Below are positions 11,901 to 25,700 of a stretch of 64,000 nucleotides of DNA, piece by piece; position 1 is the stretch's first letter, and the number at the start of each line of letters is the position of its first letter. Both the position numbers and the translations under genes were made by a program. The stretch lies in NCBI GenBank assembly GCA_000708835.1, contig DF236950.1, forward strand, positions 200,459 to 264,458, in the 5' to 3' direction. The notes beneath the pieces were generated by a model. It had not been told where the DNA came from. It worked only from the letters and a program-made list of their open reading frames with translations, and searched no databases. The DNA is from Klebsormidium nitens. Its lineage: Eukaryota; Streptophyta; Klebsormidiophyceae; Klebsormidiales; Klebsormidiaceae.

Positions 11901-13484
11901 TGGCCCTTACCCTTAGGTGAACATGAAGGTTATTGTGCACGGCAGTCAACAAACGTCTGCAAATGTTAGCGTGTCATGACTTGCTGTCCGCTGCCTGTTA
12001 GAATTCCCTTTCGTTGCCTCAGGTTCCGTCTGGTGATAGACGATTGCGGCGACTTTGCTGAACCGCTGGCAGAGTCCAGACAACCTTTGGCAAAGGCAGA
12101 CCCTTATCTTGAACTGCCCTAATAAGCAAGGTCGTCTGTAATCCGGTTGGAATTTTGAATCGCAAAGGGCACGCACCGCAGACCATATTCTGTGGGCTAT
12201 TTTGACAAAGATTGAGTGTCTCTCACCTCAAAGCGCAAAAAATTGACAAGGCTGTTTGCGGCACCCGCAAAGATTGCCCCAACGCACAACAGAATGAACG
12301 ACCTCTCAACGCTCGCGGTGATGTCGATAATGCCGGAGAGGACACCGCTGAGTCCCCCTAGGACGTACAGTACTTTCTGTCCAAAGCGCCTCTTTGCATA
12401 TTGAACGGGCAGCGACAAGAATGTCTGGACAACGAGCATCAGGCCTGTAATTGTAGAACGTTGGGGTTAAGAAGTGGGTCAAGGTGTGGACTACTGAGGG
12501 AGTTCACATGTAAGTTTCATTGAGGATCTGAAGACGAATGGATGCATGTTATCAGCGTCGAGTGTGCCAGGGAAGGCCATTGAACAGGAAAGAGTTAAGG
12601 GTAAGGTTACTCCTCCAGGGAATACTTTGTTGCATTCTTGCAGTCTATGGGCAAAAGTACAGGCAATGGGTCAAAGATTAGAGGAATGCATCGAGTAGTG
12701 GAACCAGGTCAGTGACGCAGACTTTTCACAATTCACAACCATTCTGACAAGTTTTGAGTGGAGCGCCGCAACCAGACATTAGGACCGCTGTTTCTACAGA
12801 AAAGACAAGCGGAAAATAAACAATCACCCACTGCAAAGGAAGACTTACAAAGTCGCTTGACAAGTCCGACTAAAGAGAATTTTGGCTTGTCAAAGAAACA
12901 CAGATCTTGGGTTAGATTTGTCTGAATACTGCTTTCAATGAGAGATTTCGAGGGCTTGACTACTCCACTTTATTACCAATTCTTCAAGCTTCGCAGTGCA
13001 CCCGGTTAGAAGTCAAAGTCTCACCAAAGGGCAGAGTGGCCGCTGCAGTGGACTGGAACTCCTTTGCAGCCAGCGTCGTGGTCCCAACATGAATGAAGAG
13101 GACAGACATGCCCATCCCAAAGCAGAAAGAACAGAGAGCAGTGTTTTTGACCATGTGAGATGCAGTCTTTGGGGGTTCTCGGTCGAGAATTGACCCCTCT
13201 TCGATCTTGTTGAGCTCTGGGTCTGGAGCTATGGCTCCGTCAAAGGACAATGCTGCTTCTCTCAACGAATCTGCTTTGTGCCCCACACTAGCAGCGGTTG
13301 CTGAGATGCTGGCAGCATTGTCCGCGTCAGGCATGATGACGGCTGTCTTGCCCTTGGAGAGGCTTGAGCTCGAATTGCGCCTTTCAAGCTTCGAACCAAT
13401 CATGCCAGCTCGCTCTGTGGCAATCCCACTGATGCTCCCGTCCGCCTTACCCCCCGCCACAGACCTCTGCATTACTGCTTTCAA
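8967..13484 (-). CDS. Major facilitator superfamily transporter, 12 TM
   Basis: Exons in gene order are 13025-13484, 12227-12444, 11591-11688, 11200-11305, 10674-10818, 10292-10344, 9677-9851 and 8967-9283. All phases agree, giving 523 residues. The first ~120 residues are a Ser/Ala-rich soluble extension. Twelve hydrophobic segments then follow, including VLYVLGGLSGVLSG, CVGAIFAGAANSLVNF, AISFGIMAGMMVVVP, TMVAGFAFLLAGPAIF, FVFGFVSLGIAW and LYIVIAVPAALVVIVFAV. A charged loop, QYAKRRFGQK, sits between TM2 and TM3, and NGFND between TM10 and TM11; together with the layout these identify the MFS fold, resembling prokaryotic-type MFS_1 permeases more than sugar porters. The substrate cannot be told. 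The start is the first in-frame ATG of exon 1. The last acceptor (CAAG at 9284) was chosen by phase. Confidence 0.82.
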
Positions 13485-13955
13485 AAACGATAATCAATGC
13501 AGTTCCGAAAGCTGTTCGCTTCTCAAGGGACAACTCTGGCAACAGGATGCTTGAGCTCGTTCTGTTCTCCCCAGGGCCAATCCTGCCCCTACCACTACTA
13601 GTACTAGTACAGAGAAACATCCTCATGCGCAGATGCGACAAGGAACATCTTTTCGAGCGTAGCAGCCTGAGAACACCTTGTGCCGCGGCGCCCCCATCTC
13701 ATGGATACTTCAGGCATGAATGTAAATTAGGGTTTTGAGAGAGGGCTCCTAGGGTTTCGTTGAGCGCTGTCTCTGTTCATTGGCAGTTCTGCAGTACGTA
13801 CTACTACTGGCCTGAGGCTGGGGATTGCAGTGCAAGTTGGGAACTTGGGGCACGCATGCAGGAAGAACCTGTGGCATCTGTCTCCCACCTAGCAGAGCCT
13901 GGAGCTGCCTCGAGGGAGGCCTTGGCAAGGTGCACTTTGCAGGGGGCTGTTTCAG
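13485..13955. promoter_or_regulatory. Divergent intergenic promoter, MFS / CPBP protease
   Basis: 471 bp separate two head-to-head start codons, so both promoters and 5' leaders must fit here unless upstream leader exons exist. It contains CTAGTACTAGTAC near 13598-13610 and many short GC palindromes. No clear TATA box was placed. Confidence 0.4.
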
Positions 13956-16900
13956 ATGGCCTCAACCGCTGCATTCAGGGGCGCAAGTTGCCCCTGCTCT
14001 GCGCACTTAGAAAACGTCACGCAAAAGCGAGGGAACCTTTCGGGGGCCGGAGCGCCTACTTCGTTGGTGCAGCCTTTTACTTCCACCACCGCGCGCAGTG
14101 GCCACGTTGTGCAGCGAGTGCGCCAAACATCTGCTGAAACACCATTCAATGAACGCCGTGCTTTGCACCGGCAGGTCTTCTGCGGGCAGCGTTTGAAACA
14201 AGTATCTTGCATTCAATCTGAGCGGACAGCATGCCGGCAAATAGTGACAGCACAGAACACGAGGGGGGAGCACAAAGCAGGGAGGGAATTGGCACATCTG
14301 ACAAATGTAGCCAGGCCAGTGAAGGGGGCTTCCGGGGCACCGAGGACGTCGGTGGTAGCCTCCGCTTTGAAAGAGAAGGAGGTATGCACAGCGTCTGTTT
14401 ATTCAGTTCTTTGCTTCGTCTGGTTGGTCTTCATATGGTGAGGTCTTGGTGTTTTAGCAACATCGGCTGATGCGTTGTTGCAGTGGTTGAAGAACTGGGC
14501 TCTTGCAGCCTGTTGCACGAATTATCGCAAAAACTTTTGGACACGTCGATTGTGCGATGATCTGCATGCATTGCTATTTTGATCAGGCAGCACCGGGCTT
14601 CCTTCAAGTCCGCCATGAGACTCTCACCACTACAATCGAAAAGCCCCAACCAACGTGATTTGTTAAGGATTGCAATCTATTTTGCCTCACACATGCAGTC
14701 CTTCATGCAATCTTTCAATCATTCCCCATGGTATGTAGTAAACCATTGGCTGTTTTGAAAAGTTTTCGCTTTTGATTTGACGTACTTTTCATGCTATTAT
14801 CATTATGCTCACAACTACGGTACTTTCCTTTGAGTCCTACTGTGCTTGTTGTAATCAGATGTCTATGTTCCAGGAGACTGCCAGAAAGGATTCACTTGAG
14901 CCGGATGACGATACCTTCTGGCGATTAAGCGAGCCATGGGACATCCCATGGACTGGAAAGACGACTGCCTTCACCATGACAGCCTGGCTCATTGGGTGAG
15001 AGGACCAGCATCAAAAGAGTCTGCAAATCAGGCAGTGTAGGCTATGTAGAACATCAGATAGTTGCCTGTACATGACAGCGCAGCACCACACCGCAGCACC
15101 AGAATAACCAGTTTGCAATGCATGATAGCCGCATTTGCTGTCTAGTTTCAAGGACGTCTTTCTTCAAATGTCTTGTGCGCCCTTAACTTTGTAAGCTCTG
15201 CCAGTTCAAATGCATCTCTTCTGCCATTTTGCCCCTCGATCGGTGCTTTTCTCCACGAGATGCGAGATGTATACCGTCCTGGAAGTTTCCCCAAATTGGG
15301 TGCAGGTTCGTGTTGACTGGGATTGCGGTACCGCTGGGTGCTGTCAAGCTGGGGTATGCTCCAGGAGATGATGCAGATTCAAAGGCCCTCTTCGTCCTGG
15401 CATACGAGTTGTAAGTCCACTCCTTTGAGGTCCAGGGAGCGACTTTACTTCTGACACGTCAGTTATCGAAGTATAAGAAATCCGATCTGTATTCTGGGAC
15501 ATCAGCGACGGTCAACTTCGTGAACATAACAGCGGTGGGTTTCAAGCAGAAGTCAAGGATATACATGTGCTTTTCAATGGGTAGGCTTTATTCAAATTAG
15601 CAGTCCTCCTTAAGTAGAGATTTCGAGGATCTGCATTTCTGTGGAACACGTTCCAAACAAAGTGAGGGACTCTTGCTTGAAAGCTCGCTTTTCCGGGAGG
15701 ACAAATGGTTGGTTGTCTGCCGGAAAGCTGAATCGGACGCTTTTAAAATGTTTGATAGCAGGCCCTGTGTTAAAGAATGACACACAGACTGGGTGCTGTT
15801 CAACAAGTAGCGTGATGAATTCAACGGATCCAACCTATTACGCATCCTGAACCCTTTTGCCTCCACGATCCCTTAGCAGAATGGCATAGAGATTGTCAAC
15901 GAAGCTCTCCTTGGCTTAACGAAAATGCATCCTATAGCAACACGATCAGGGAGTCGAACAACTTAAGAACATGTAATGCTTCCTCCGTGCAGGGCACAGA
16001 CAGCCATTGGGCTGACCATCATCTGGGCTTTCACAAAACCATTTCAACCTTTGGGGGACGAGCTATTTAAGTTCGGTAAGCCTTTCAATCAGCTGTCTCT
16101 TTGAATTGTCTTAGGAGCTCGCAACATTTCGATTGCAGGGCGGAGGATCCCTTCCTGCACTCGAATTTTTTTCGTTTTGTTGTTACATGACGTTTACGAT
16201 CCCCTTTCATTCCCCAATTCTGAAGAAAGCCCCTGGCTGATGAAAGTACTCCGCGCCAAAACGTGTCCCCATCCGAGTTTCTCACTGGCGCAATAATCAG
16301 GTCGGTCATCGTTCTTTGGAACATGCAATCCTACACTAGGACTGCTTCACATATTGGCACGCCTGTCGAGAAAAGTTCCAAACCGGCTTGACTTCGTTCC
16401 AATTCTCGGACGAAGTCAAGCCTCGAAGTGCCCAGAATAACCCGTCCTGTTGTTCGTTTCTTAGCTCCACTGTTGACTAAGACTGAGGTCCGTGTTTCTG
16501 CAACTGCAGAGCTTCAACGGACATGACAACGCCGCACCCGCATCGTGTTTGCGTCTCCACTGTTCAACAACCAGAAACTTTTCATCTTTAAGACGTCAAA
16601 GAACGTTTCCCTTGTGTCATTTTCAGATCTTCGACGGCCGCTAGCCCGAAAAGACGGCTGGGCGCTTTACGCGCTCGGGGGATTCCTATTGGCGTTCGGG
16701 GCAGTGCAAGCGGCCGCCAGCGCCACCGGGGTCGGACAAGACCCGGACGCTCCTCGTGACGTACGTGGTTGGACGCCTATACTGCAACCTTTTCTCCATT
16801 AGAGGAATTCAGACGTCTCGGAAGCATAGTGCAAGTGGCATGTCCTTTCTAGACTCGTTTTATTTTGAGTTTCAGGCCAGACGGCTTTGTTTGCACCGAC

Positions 16901-18928
16901 GTGCTCTCGTTTTGATCTTGCCAGTTGGACTCCGAATCTTGTGTCGAGATTTGCGCATTGGCTCTTCCAGCGCAACGAACGGCTCACTGGCGACCAGAAG
17001 AGTCGGACCGTCAAGCAAGATTACGTGATACAGCTAAGAGTATTGGCTGTCGTGAAAAGTTCGATGGCACCGTAGCAGGAGGCCCTGTTTTTGCTGACGT
17101 TGTCCGCCGCTCTGCAGGCTGGCGACGCTTTAATGCAGCTGCTGCCAATCATTGGGGCTTCCCCGCTGGGCACTGCGTCACTGATCGTGGTCACGGGGGT
17201 CTGCGCGCCGCTGCTCGAGGAGACGGTCTTCCGGGGCTTCTTCCTGCCGTCTCTCACGAAATGGTGGGTTTCTGGAATTCGTTCCCGCTCTCGTTTGCCT
17301 TCCCTTAATTCTTGGTCTGCTGGGGCTTCTTCCTGCGTCCCGGGTGAGCGCTTATGTTGCTGTGCGGATTTTGCCCCCCGCTGTCGTTGGCCTACTTTTG
17401 TTTGTGGATCTGTCGAGGCTTTTTCCTGCCGCTCCGGACGAAATGGCGAGGGGTTTTATTGCTGTGGGAGTCCTGCATCCGCTCTCGTGTGCGTTTCTAT
17501 TTGTCGAGTCGGGATTTCTGCACTAGGATTCTCAAAGTGTCTCCTCTCGGGCTACACATGTTGAAGTAAAGCGAGTATTCTGGCGCCGAAGTTGCAGCAC
17601 GAACGGGAGTGTGATGCTGAAACGAAATGTCAGAAGGACGTGCATCGTGCTACTGAGACGTCCCGCATCGCTGGTGCAGACCCATCGCAGTGCATGAATC
17701 TTGCTTCACAAGTAAGGGCCAAGTGTCCCCTTTCGTACAGGGTAGCTTTGTCCAATCCACACCAGATTGGAATCAATAAGATCCCTGTCGCTGCCAAAAG
17801 TTCCTGCTTGCGTTGCTGACGCCATGCCCGATTTTTGTGGTGAGTCCAGGTTACCAACATGGGCGGCGATTCTTATCAGCGCCTTCGGTTTTGCTGCCGC
17901 GCACGTGACCCCTGGGGAGCTGCCCCAATTAACCGCCCTAGGTGAGGTTTAACCCGAATATCTTTATGGTGACAATTTAAGGAAACCTGCCTGCAATGGC
18001 CGGTTGAGATTCACGACTACTCTACCAATTGTTTCTTTGCTTGAATCTCGTGGAATTGTGCTGTTGCACGGTCATTTTCACCCAGCGGTTGCCGAAGTGT
18101 TAGTCTCTTCGATCGGAGCTGGCGAATCTTTGCGCGGGGTTTTTACGAAGACTCCGAATGTCCTCGTGTATTGTTTCGGCGAGACTTTGTCCACGTAAAC
18201 CTAAGACCCTTCATTGATTGTGGATCCAAGACCCTTTCTGAGAGCGGCAGAAATTTAATGCAGGTGTTGTGTTGGGTATCACGTACACACAGACGCGGAA
18301 TCTGGCATGCCCAATGTTGATACACTCGCTATGGAACTCGGGTGTCATCATAGTGTTGACGGTACTCAAGGTGAGAAACGAGCACCTATCTTATTCTGCA
18401 TCAAAACACAGATCGTGAATGAAGAGTCCGACCCTGACTGTCCGGCTTGATGTTGATTCCGTTCAGAGCACACGAGGAACGTAATCTGTGGAGATATTTT
18501 AAAAGACAAGGAAGTCCAGACGCTGTAGACTGCCACGGTGGGTGGCCATCGACGGTGGGAGTTATCACACGTAGGATTTCTGTTTTTACAAGCATGGGGC
18601 GCGTCACGTGTTGGCTTTGGTTGAACAATCTTGCCTTGATGGGTCTTGGAGGCGACACCGCGGAAGAGTCAACGAAAAAGTTGGTGCGGATATTGTCCTG
18701 AATCCTCTCAGGACCATGAGCGACTCATAAATCCAACTTGCGTTAAATGGTGAAAGCTGGGCTGGGTCTGGTTTAGGATAAAGGTTATGGATGGTTGAAT
18801 CTGAAGCACACCTCTCGCTTTTCGCACGAGTGCTTCCTAATGCAAGGAACAACAGACCTTGACATATCTATGATCCCTCCGAATCTTCTTTGCAGGTCAA
18901 CGGGGTTGACATCAAAGAATTTGTGTAG
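13956..18928 (+). CDS. Plastid CPBP (CAAX/bacteriocin-processing type) intramembrane protease
   Basis: Exons 13956-14381, 14874-14995, 15306-15410, 15993-16075, 16627-16760, 17079-17263, 17850-17941, 18264-18370 and 18896-18928 join in phase to 428 residues. The first exon is basic, Ser/Ala/Thr-rich and free of acidic stretches, as expected of a chloroplast transit peptide. The CPBP (Abi, glutamic-type CAAX protease) signature is complete: EETVFR at residues 337-342, F-x3-H at 366-370, and HSLWN at 403-407, each in a hydrophobic segment. The family are multi-pass membrane endopeptidases; plant members sit in plastid membranes, and their substrates are mostly unknown. The final exon encodes only ten residues plus a stop. 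Intron 6 (17264-17849) carries degenerate copies of the end of exon 6, listed separately. The gene is divergent from the MFS gene. Confidence 0.9.
17230..17500 (+). repeat. Three tandem copies of the CPBP exon 6 donor junction
   Basis: The true exon 6 end begins GGGGCTTCTTCCTGCC at 17233; it is echoed at 17322 (GGGGCTTCTTCCTGC) and at 17415 (GAGGCTTTTTCCTGCC). After each comes a related tail: CCGCTCTCGTTTGCC, CCGCTGTCGTTGGCC, CCGCTCTCGTGTGCG. Spacing is 89 and 93 bp. Copy 2 has a donor-like CCGG|GTGAGC. Copy 3 keeps ACGAAATGG but has lost the donor GT. Confidence 0.65.
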
Positions 18929-19769
18929 CATACGAGGAGCTTGACCGTGTTGGAGATCGCACACTCAAACGCTTTCCGCATGCGAACGAGCTTCGTGCCT
19001 CAAGCTCTGCGGCGAGCATAGGAAGCTTGGTGCGAGCAGGCTGGGAAGTAGGTTTGCAATTGACGAAGACGTGGCAAAGGGGAGAGATTGTCGGATACAA
19101 CTTGCAACAGGCCGCCGCACTGGTAACGACAATCTCACAATGTTATTGAGCTGCAAAGAAGTAGTCACGCCAGCCTTTCAACAAGAATGCCAAGGCCGAT
19201 TTTCTAATTTGGTCGTTTGCAAGATGCAGCCCAGAAAGTCGACGTCCGGTCGAACCCGTGCACACATGCATCTGGCGTGCCTGTCTTGAGGATTACACGC
19301 ATGAGGACGGTGCCCAAAAGGATTGGCATCATTTGTGAAACGAGGACGGTAGCCTTGGATTGTACTTTCTGCTACAAGCGAATGATCAGTGTATATCAGT
19401 GCTGGCCGCCAAGTCCGACATGTAGCTCCTTGAGCTCGATCACGCGATGTTTTAATTGCACACGTGCCCCAGGACGCGGGATCCAATGATTCAGGTCCAC
19501 GTGTAATGGTCACCAGGCTTCTTCTTATACATGCTTAGACACCTGGGCCTTTGGCGCAGAAACAAGCAATTTCGGAGAATTCGGGCTTCATCAAAAAATG
19601 TTTCTATTCTAGTTACCAAGCGGTTACTAACAACAAAGCAATTCATGACTGACATGACTCGCATGCTACCTCATCATGGCGTAACTACTGCAGGTATAAA
19701 AGTCACTTCAACTAAGCAATCCTAGTCGAGGCAAAGGGTTTATCATTATCTCTGATTAAAGGCCAAGTT
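18929..19769. other. Convergent intergenic region, CPBP / PDE
   Basis: 841 bp lie between two 3' ends. I see no exon, repeat or RNA gene. Terminators and polyadenylation signals for both genes must fall here but could not be placed with confidence. Confidence 0.5.
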
Positions 19770-22700
19770 CTATCCAAAATAGTTTCCTTTCTTCTCCGCG
19801 CCCTTGTTGGCCTGCGGCAAGTTCTGGATCAGCAGCTGGAGCGCCTGCATATATAACCGGAGCTAGCACTGAGGCACTGCGGACGCCAAGACTTGCGCCG
19901 CAGCTGCGCGCCCCCCATTTAGCACCGCATGCCCCGTGGCGGCGTTAGGGCCGCCTGGACTGCTCGGGCTGCGGAAGAATTCCATGCAACCGGGCCCGCC
20001 GGCCAATCAAGTTTGCATATGCATGCGAGTCATGATGTTGAAGTGTCACTCCATAGTAACTCAAGCATCATTGTGCGCGGCGGCCAGACTAACCGCCTTC
20101 AGATAGGCGCCCGCCGCCCGGGGTATGGACGTGGGGTTGGCTTGGTTAATTCTTAGGGTGAGTTGGGGTGCGGAGCGTGCACATGACTTTTTAGGTAATT
20201 ATAGCTTTGTAGTTTGGTTCAATTGTTCGGGGTCTCGGTCCTAATCTTAGAGCACATACGTGTTATATTGCACAAAAGTTACCACTGCCAGTATTGAAGT
20301 ACTAAATCGCGAGTTGTAGCTAGGCTTAACGTCGTCCGATCTTGCGGCACTCGTAAACTCACAATTAAGTTATAATTTCGGTAATGCGCACAATATCAAC
20401 TAGATCGACGTACGTGAGCTCATGCACAGGAGACTGCTGGATTCGATCAGTACATAGACCGACATTCTTCTCCAGGCGCACCGGCCCTGTCATTGATGCA
20501 TGGCTATGCAGTGACATGCAGTATTTGCAAAAGCTAGCGAACACTCAGTGCCATGATTACAGCCAGATAATTGTAGCGCTCTCCATGCATGGCGGCATGT
20601 GCGATTGCAACCGCGTGCGTCCCTATCAGCTACTGGACAATAACCGGTCGGATTCAAGATCAAACAAAGTCAGTGACTCGCCCAAAGTGATAAACTCGCA
20701 TGCTTGTTGATCAACTCATCAACTCAACTCTGAAGGAAGACAACCCAAGTGAAAACAATAAGCGCTGATGCTAGAGCTAATACCCAAGCGTGTCCACGTC
20801 TTGGTGCACGGCCCTATGACAGATTCTACCGTACACGTACTTCAATGGCTAGTGATCATCTACACTTCCCACTGCCAACCGTGCACTTCCACTAGCGCGT
20901 GCCCACTACAATACAAGAAAAGTTAACGCTTCGCTGTTGCGTTTGAGGACTTGCTGAGACGACTTCGAACTATACCTAGAGCCTGCCGACTCATGCTTGA
21001 TGCACAGCACTAAAGTATTTGGGGCAACCGTTTTTGTCGGCTTTCGAAGTCAAATCCGTCTTATTCGGGTAGATCCGCCGATCGCTCGCTATAACATTGG
21101 AGTACACGGTGCTCTTGACTGGTTAATAATCGCTGCCCTGGCAATGTCTCCAGCCGGAGGACGGCAGCCTGTCGTTAGAGAATCTTGTTGACAGTCGCTC
21201 GCCTTATGTTACTTTGGCTTTGCGGCTCGTCCTTCATTTGACTTTGCCAATACCCTCTATTGGCCTCCAACCCCTGCGAGGTGATAAGGACGCATAGTCA
21301 GTGCATACCGTATCGCGAAGACGAAAATACAGAACCGCATCACTTCTCCTGCAAAGAAGCAAGCACGGATCGTCCAAACGCTACGCCTCTTTCGAATGCC
21401 TCGTTCAGACTGTAGTTGCCGGGCAGGACGTCATCGGCCAGCATTGAAGGCAATGGCAAAGCGCATCAATGGGCGCCAGATGAAGACGAGTGTTTTACCT
21501 GAAGCCATTCTTCGAGAGCCGGACAGTGCTCCGCAAACATTTCGTAGAGCGGTTGTACCTGCGACATTGGACCAATAATGAACCTAACGGCATCTTTCTT
21601 GATCAAGCAGCGAACTTTTTTGCTGAAAGCAAGCAAGCGAGCACAGGAGGGGCTTGCGGCAACCACGCGTTGTCGAAGGGGCTTGCTAAAAACCGACAAT
21701 CGTATCCGGTGGTTTGTGACAGCGTGATCAGCTCTGCTAGAGCTGTTTGGCAGAGCGAGACTATCCCAAAGCAAGGAAAAGTCTTGGATGGGCATTTAGT
21801 AAAAGAGTAGCGTCTACTCACGATGAACTCAATAAACCGCAGCTGCTGCTTCGGGATGTTGGCCGCCTCCTTGTCGCACATTGGGGACACCTGGGCCAAG
21901 ACGCGCAGTCAATTCTACTCCACTTATGCCATCTAAATCCTCGACCACAACTCCAGCCACATCGAACTCCTGAAAAGATGACGTCGCACCCAGGCAGCGG
22001 AGGGAGCCTGCTAAAAATCAAACGTTGACCAGTCGTGTGAGCCGACTCAGCCGAGCGAGACGAGCAAAAGTTGTCAAAGAAGCGGGGATAACTGGTAAAT
22101 GCACGGTTGTGAGTGGGTCCGCAGTCGGCCATGATTGCAGATTTCGGGGGGGCGCTCACCGGCAGCCCCAGCTGCTTCTCCTTGTCCCCCTGGTTGAAGA
22201 ACTCGTCCATGATCCGCCTCGCCCAGCTGCAAAAAAGAGCGTCCGTCTCTTTAAGCCACCAGCCCAGCTAGCGTTAGAACCAAGTTTCTCTGACCCAAAA
22301 GCCCATTAGTAGTGGTATTTCTTCTCAAGATTAGGAAATTCGCACGGCGGCCGAAGGCGCTGCTCGCGTTGGTTCCACAGCACTTTGCCCGCCCTTGGTC
22401 TTCGAATCGACGAACAGTAGAGGATGTGGGGTGACTATAGCGCGCGCTGAAGGTTCTTCACACTCAAGCCCTTGGCTTCGAACATTGTTGTCGGGAATTT
22501 TCCTTCTCTATCTCAGAAACTCAGTCTCCATCCTTCCCCCCTCTCTCACTTTTCAACCCTGGTAATGCTCGTGGCCACGCCTCGACAGGACACGGCGCAA
22601 TGAATACTACACGCCTTACGGAACTGGAAACAACAGGAGCGGTAAGAGGAACTCACTCGACAGCCAATTTCTGTGGCTTTGCTGCGCTGTTCAGGTCCGC

Positions 22701-25700
22701 GCATTTCAACACCATCTGTGGAAGAAAGACAGCGGACGCGTTGGGCCATCCTGCTACTTGCGTTTCTTAGCCCCTGTGCAGCGTTCGATTGATAGGTAAT
22801 TGGAATCTATGCAGGAGCGCTCAAGGCAAGAGGAAAGTTGGCGCTTGCAATAGAAGGATAGCACGATGGAGAATCAACCAGAAGACGATAGGAAACCTTA
22901 CCTGCAAAATGCATATCCGGTTCTCCTCCTTTTCTAGGTTAAAGCCAGGACCCAGGACTCGCGTCTTAAACTGCAGATCCAGTATGACATAGTCAGTTGC
23001 AGAACACGACCAGTACACGGAACAGAAATCAGTTGCCACGCGGACTTTCAACAAACATGGCGTATTGACCGTGCAGAAGAGAGGGACGTTTGCTAAGACC
23101 GCTGCCTTCGAGAAGCTAGCTCTGATGCAGCCAACAAGGGAAAAAGTAAAAGCTGTAAAATAACGGGATCGATTGTTGAGGGGCCAGGACAGACCACTCA
23201 GCCCAAGCGGCCAGCTTTGGCACCGAGAGGCAAATCGGTCCAGCCTTCCGCAACGGGCAGCATGATCGTCCGGAGAATCTTCGTGTGCCGACGGGATTTC
23301 ACAACATTTGACACTCAGTAGAAGGCGAATTTTTCACGCAGACTTTGCGCAGAGTCTTCAGGACAGGCGCGGCGCTCACCCTCCCCGCAAACTCGAAGTG
23401 CTCCGACATGTCCGTGATCAGTACCAGCTGTATGATCCGGGCCCGGATGGCCTTCTGCTGCTCGACGGAAAAATGGCCCAGAATGTTCTGCAAGGCAGCA
23501 GCGACGTCAGCAACTCGCTTAATGCATCATAAACGGGGCACGTCACAGTTGTACAAGAAGGGCATCTGACAAGTATGTAGAAATCAACCAGAAGACGAGC
23601 AAGAGAAGAAAGACACAGAAACTAGCAGGCGCTCCGACCGGCACTCTTCTGGATCGCTGATTGGGCGTGCAAAAGCGAAACACGGGAAGTAGGCCCGAAA
23701 CGGCTCACCTGGCCAGACTTGTACATCTCCATGAAGGCGGAAGCAAGGTGGTGGTTTTCCTGCAAGTGAGGAAAGCAAGGAATTCAACCAGTGCCGGAGG
23801 ACCGAAGAAAAGAGAGCAAGGAACGGAGGAGGTTCGCATCACGAACCTTCCAGGGGTACAGCGAAAGGGCAGAACGGCTTTTAAAGAAGGTCTTCTCCGT
23901 TTCTAGTAATGATGTGAAGAGAGGTGGAGCGACCGGAGGCCCTCAGGGCAAATATGCGGAGCTTCGGACAACGGACGAGCCTGTGAGGCACGACCTACAA
24001 GGCAGCGGATTCGAATGATGTGCGGCGACTGTATCTGAAGAACCAGCGTGTAACGGTCGTCACTGGCGATTAAATGCACCAACTTGACCGGCATATTCTG
24101 CCAAGCATTGGCACAGCACGACCGTCCGCTGACGAAATGTTTGGCGCTCTAAAGTCTTTCTTAGAAGGAAAGAGGACGTGCATCAAGTGACGCACCGCAA
24201 TCCAGGCAGCACGAGGCTTTGTTCTTACCAAGACTGCGCGGTCGTTGTATAAAATGGCAAGCGGGTCCTTGCTTGCGATTAGGAAGGCGTTGCTGATGCC
24301 AGGATGCTGGAGAAAGACAAGCTGGTGTTAAATTTTACCGCAGCAAAGGACTTCCGTGTGCGTCATATTCAGAACGGACTTCGGAACACTTCTTTGACAG
24401 CTGTCAGGGTCAAGCGAGTGGAAACTCAACGAGCAAAGCCGTTTCCATTGCGAGCAATTTCGGAAGACTTTTCTGACATTGCGTGACTCTTCAGCTCCTT
24501 GTCCAGTTCCCAGACGACCAGACACTCAGTAATGTTGCAAACCATCGACTTACCCTGAAGTCGTGGACTATTGCAGCGACCAAGAGGGAGAAGACTTCCT
24601 CGTCCGTCATCCACTCCTGCAACGAGGAGAAGCTCATCAGCTCAGAAGGCCAGACTGACCAGCATCCCATTTTAGCCCTCTCACTGTTGGAAAGCATGTA
24701 GTACCGAATCCACACACAAGCGCTCTGAAATCAAATCCCAGCAGAGACGTACATCAACACACTCAGCTTGACACAGGCGTTGTATCCATACGAGAAGCTA
24801 TTTCGAAGCTGTTGAGGGGCTCACCTCTAGGAAGCATCGGGTGATGAGAAGGTACGCAGCGTGCAGAACGTCCGCGGCGTGACAGCCGTTGTGGTAGGGC
24901 ACCTGCACAGATGCACCGCAGGTCGCTATCCACTTTGAGCTGCGTCCTCCGAACTTGGAACAGCTCGCGATCCTGAGCGTTTAGAAGAGCGGTGGCTCCG
25001 TAAGCCTTCAAAGGTCAGCAGCAATTTGAGACGTTGTGAGGCCGTCTTCGGTCGAACAGAGGCGAACCTTCCAAGCAAGCGACACGCCAGTGCCAGCTAA
25101 CGGCGCAATTCGAGCTCGGAAGCGGGTCGTCGATCGTAGTCCCACCCTCCGGCTTTGGTGTCTCCCTCAAAATCAACCGAACATCTGATCAGGGCAAGTC
25201 AGACAGGTTTCGGCGAGACTTGCCTGCCGGTACCCTGCTTGGATGGCCGTCAGGAACGCGTCCATGGTCCCCTTGTCGATGCCCAGCTTTTCGCACAGGC
25301 CTAACTCGGTAAAGATGGCCGTCGCCAGGCACTTGAGCGCCTCCCCCTGGTTGGCTGCGTTCAGCCTGGCACCAGGAAAGCAACATTGACGTCAGTGGAG
25401 AGTGATGTCAGCAGGTCCGACACGCGAGCACGCAAGTGCCGTCTAATGTGTCGTTCTCTGCTCCACAACAAGGCAACAGCATGAGCTAGCGCCGGCTCTT
25501 GGATATCTGAAGCGCAGTCGCAAACAAGTCAAGATAAATAAGAGTACTGCACATATTTCTTTCGCCTGCAAAGGCGATTCCACGGGCATTTTCTACGGAG
25601 GGGCACTCACTCAAACACGTCGAAGTCCAGGTCGTGTATCTTCGTCAGCACCTTTGCCGTCTCTGTTGCCACCAGCTCTTTCTCAACCTGGTTTTCGACC

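Noticed and set aside
15940-15970. tRNA-like T-arm word near GGAGTCGAAC
   Set aside because: No acceptor stem or D-arm could be paired around it, and it sits in a CPBP intron.
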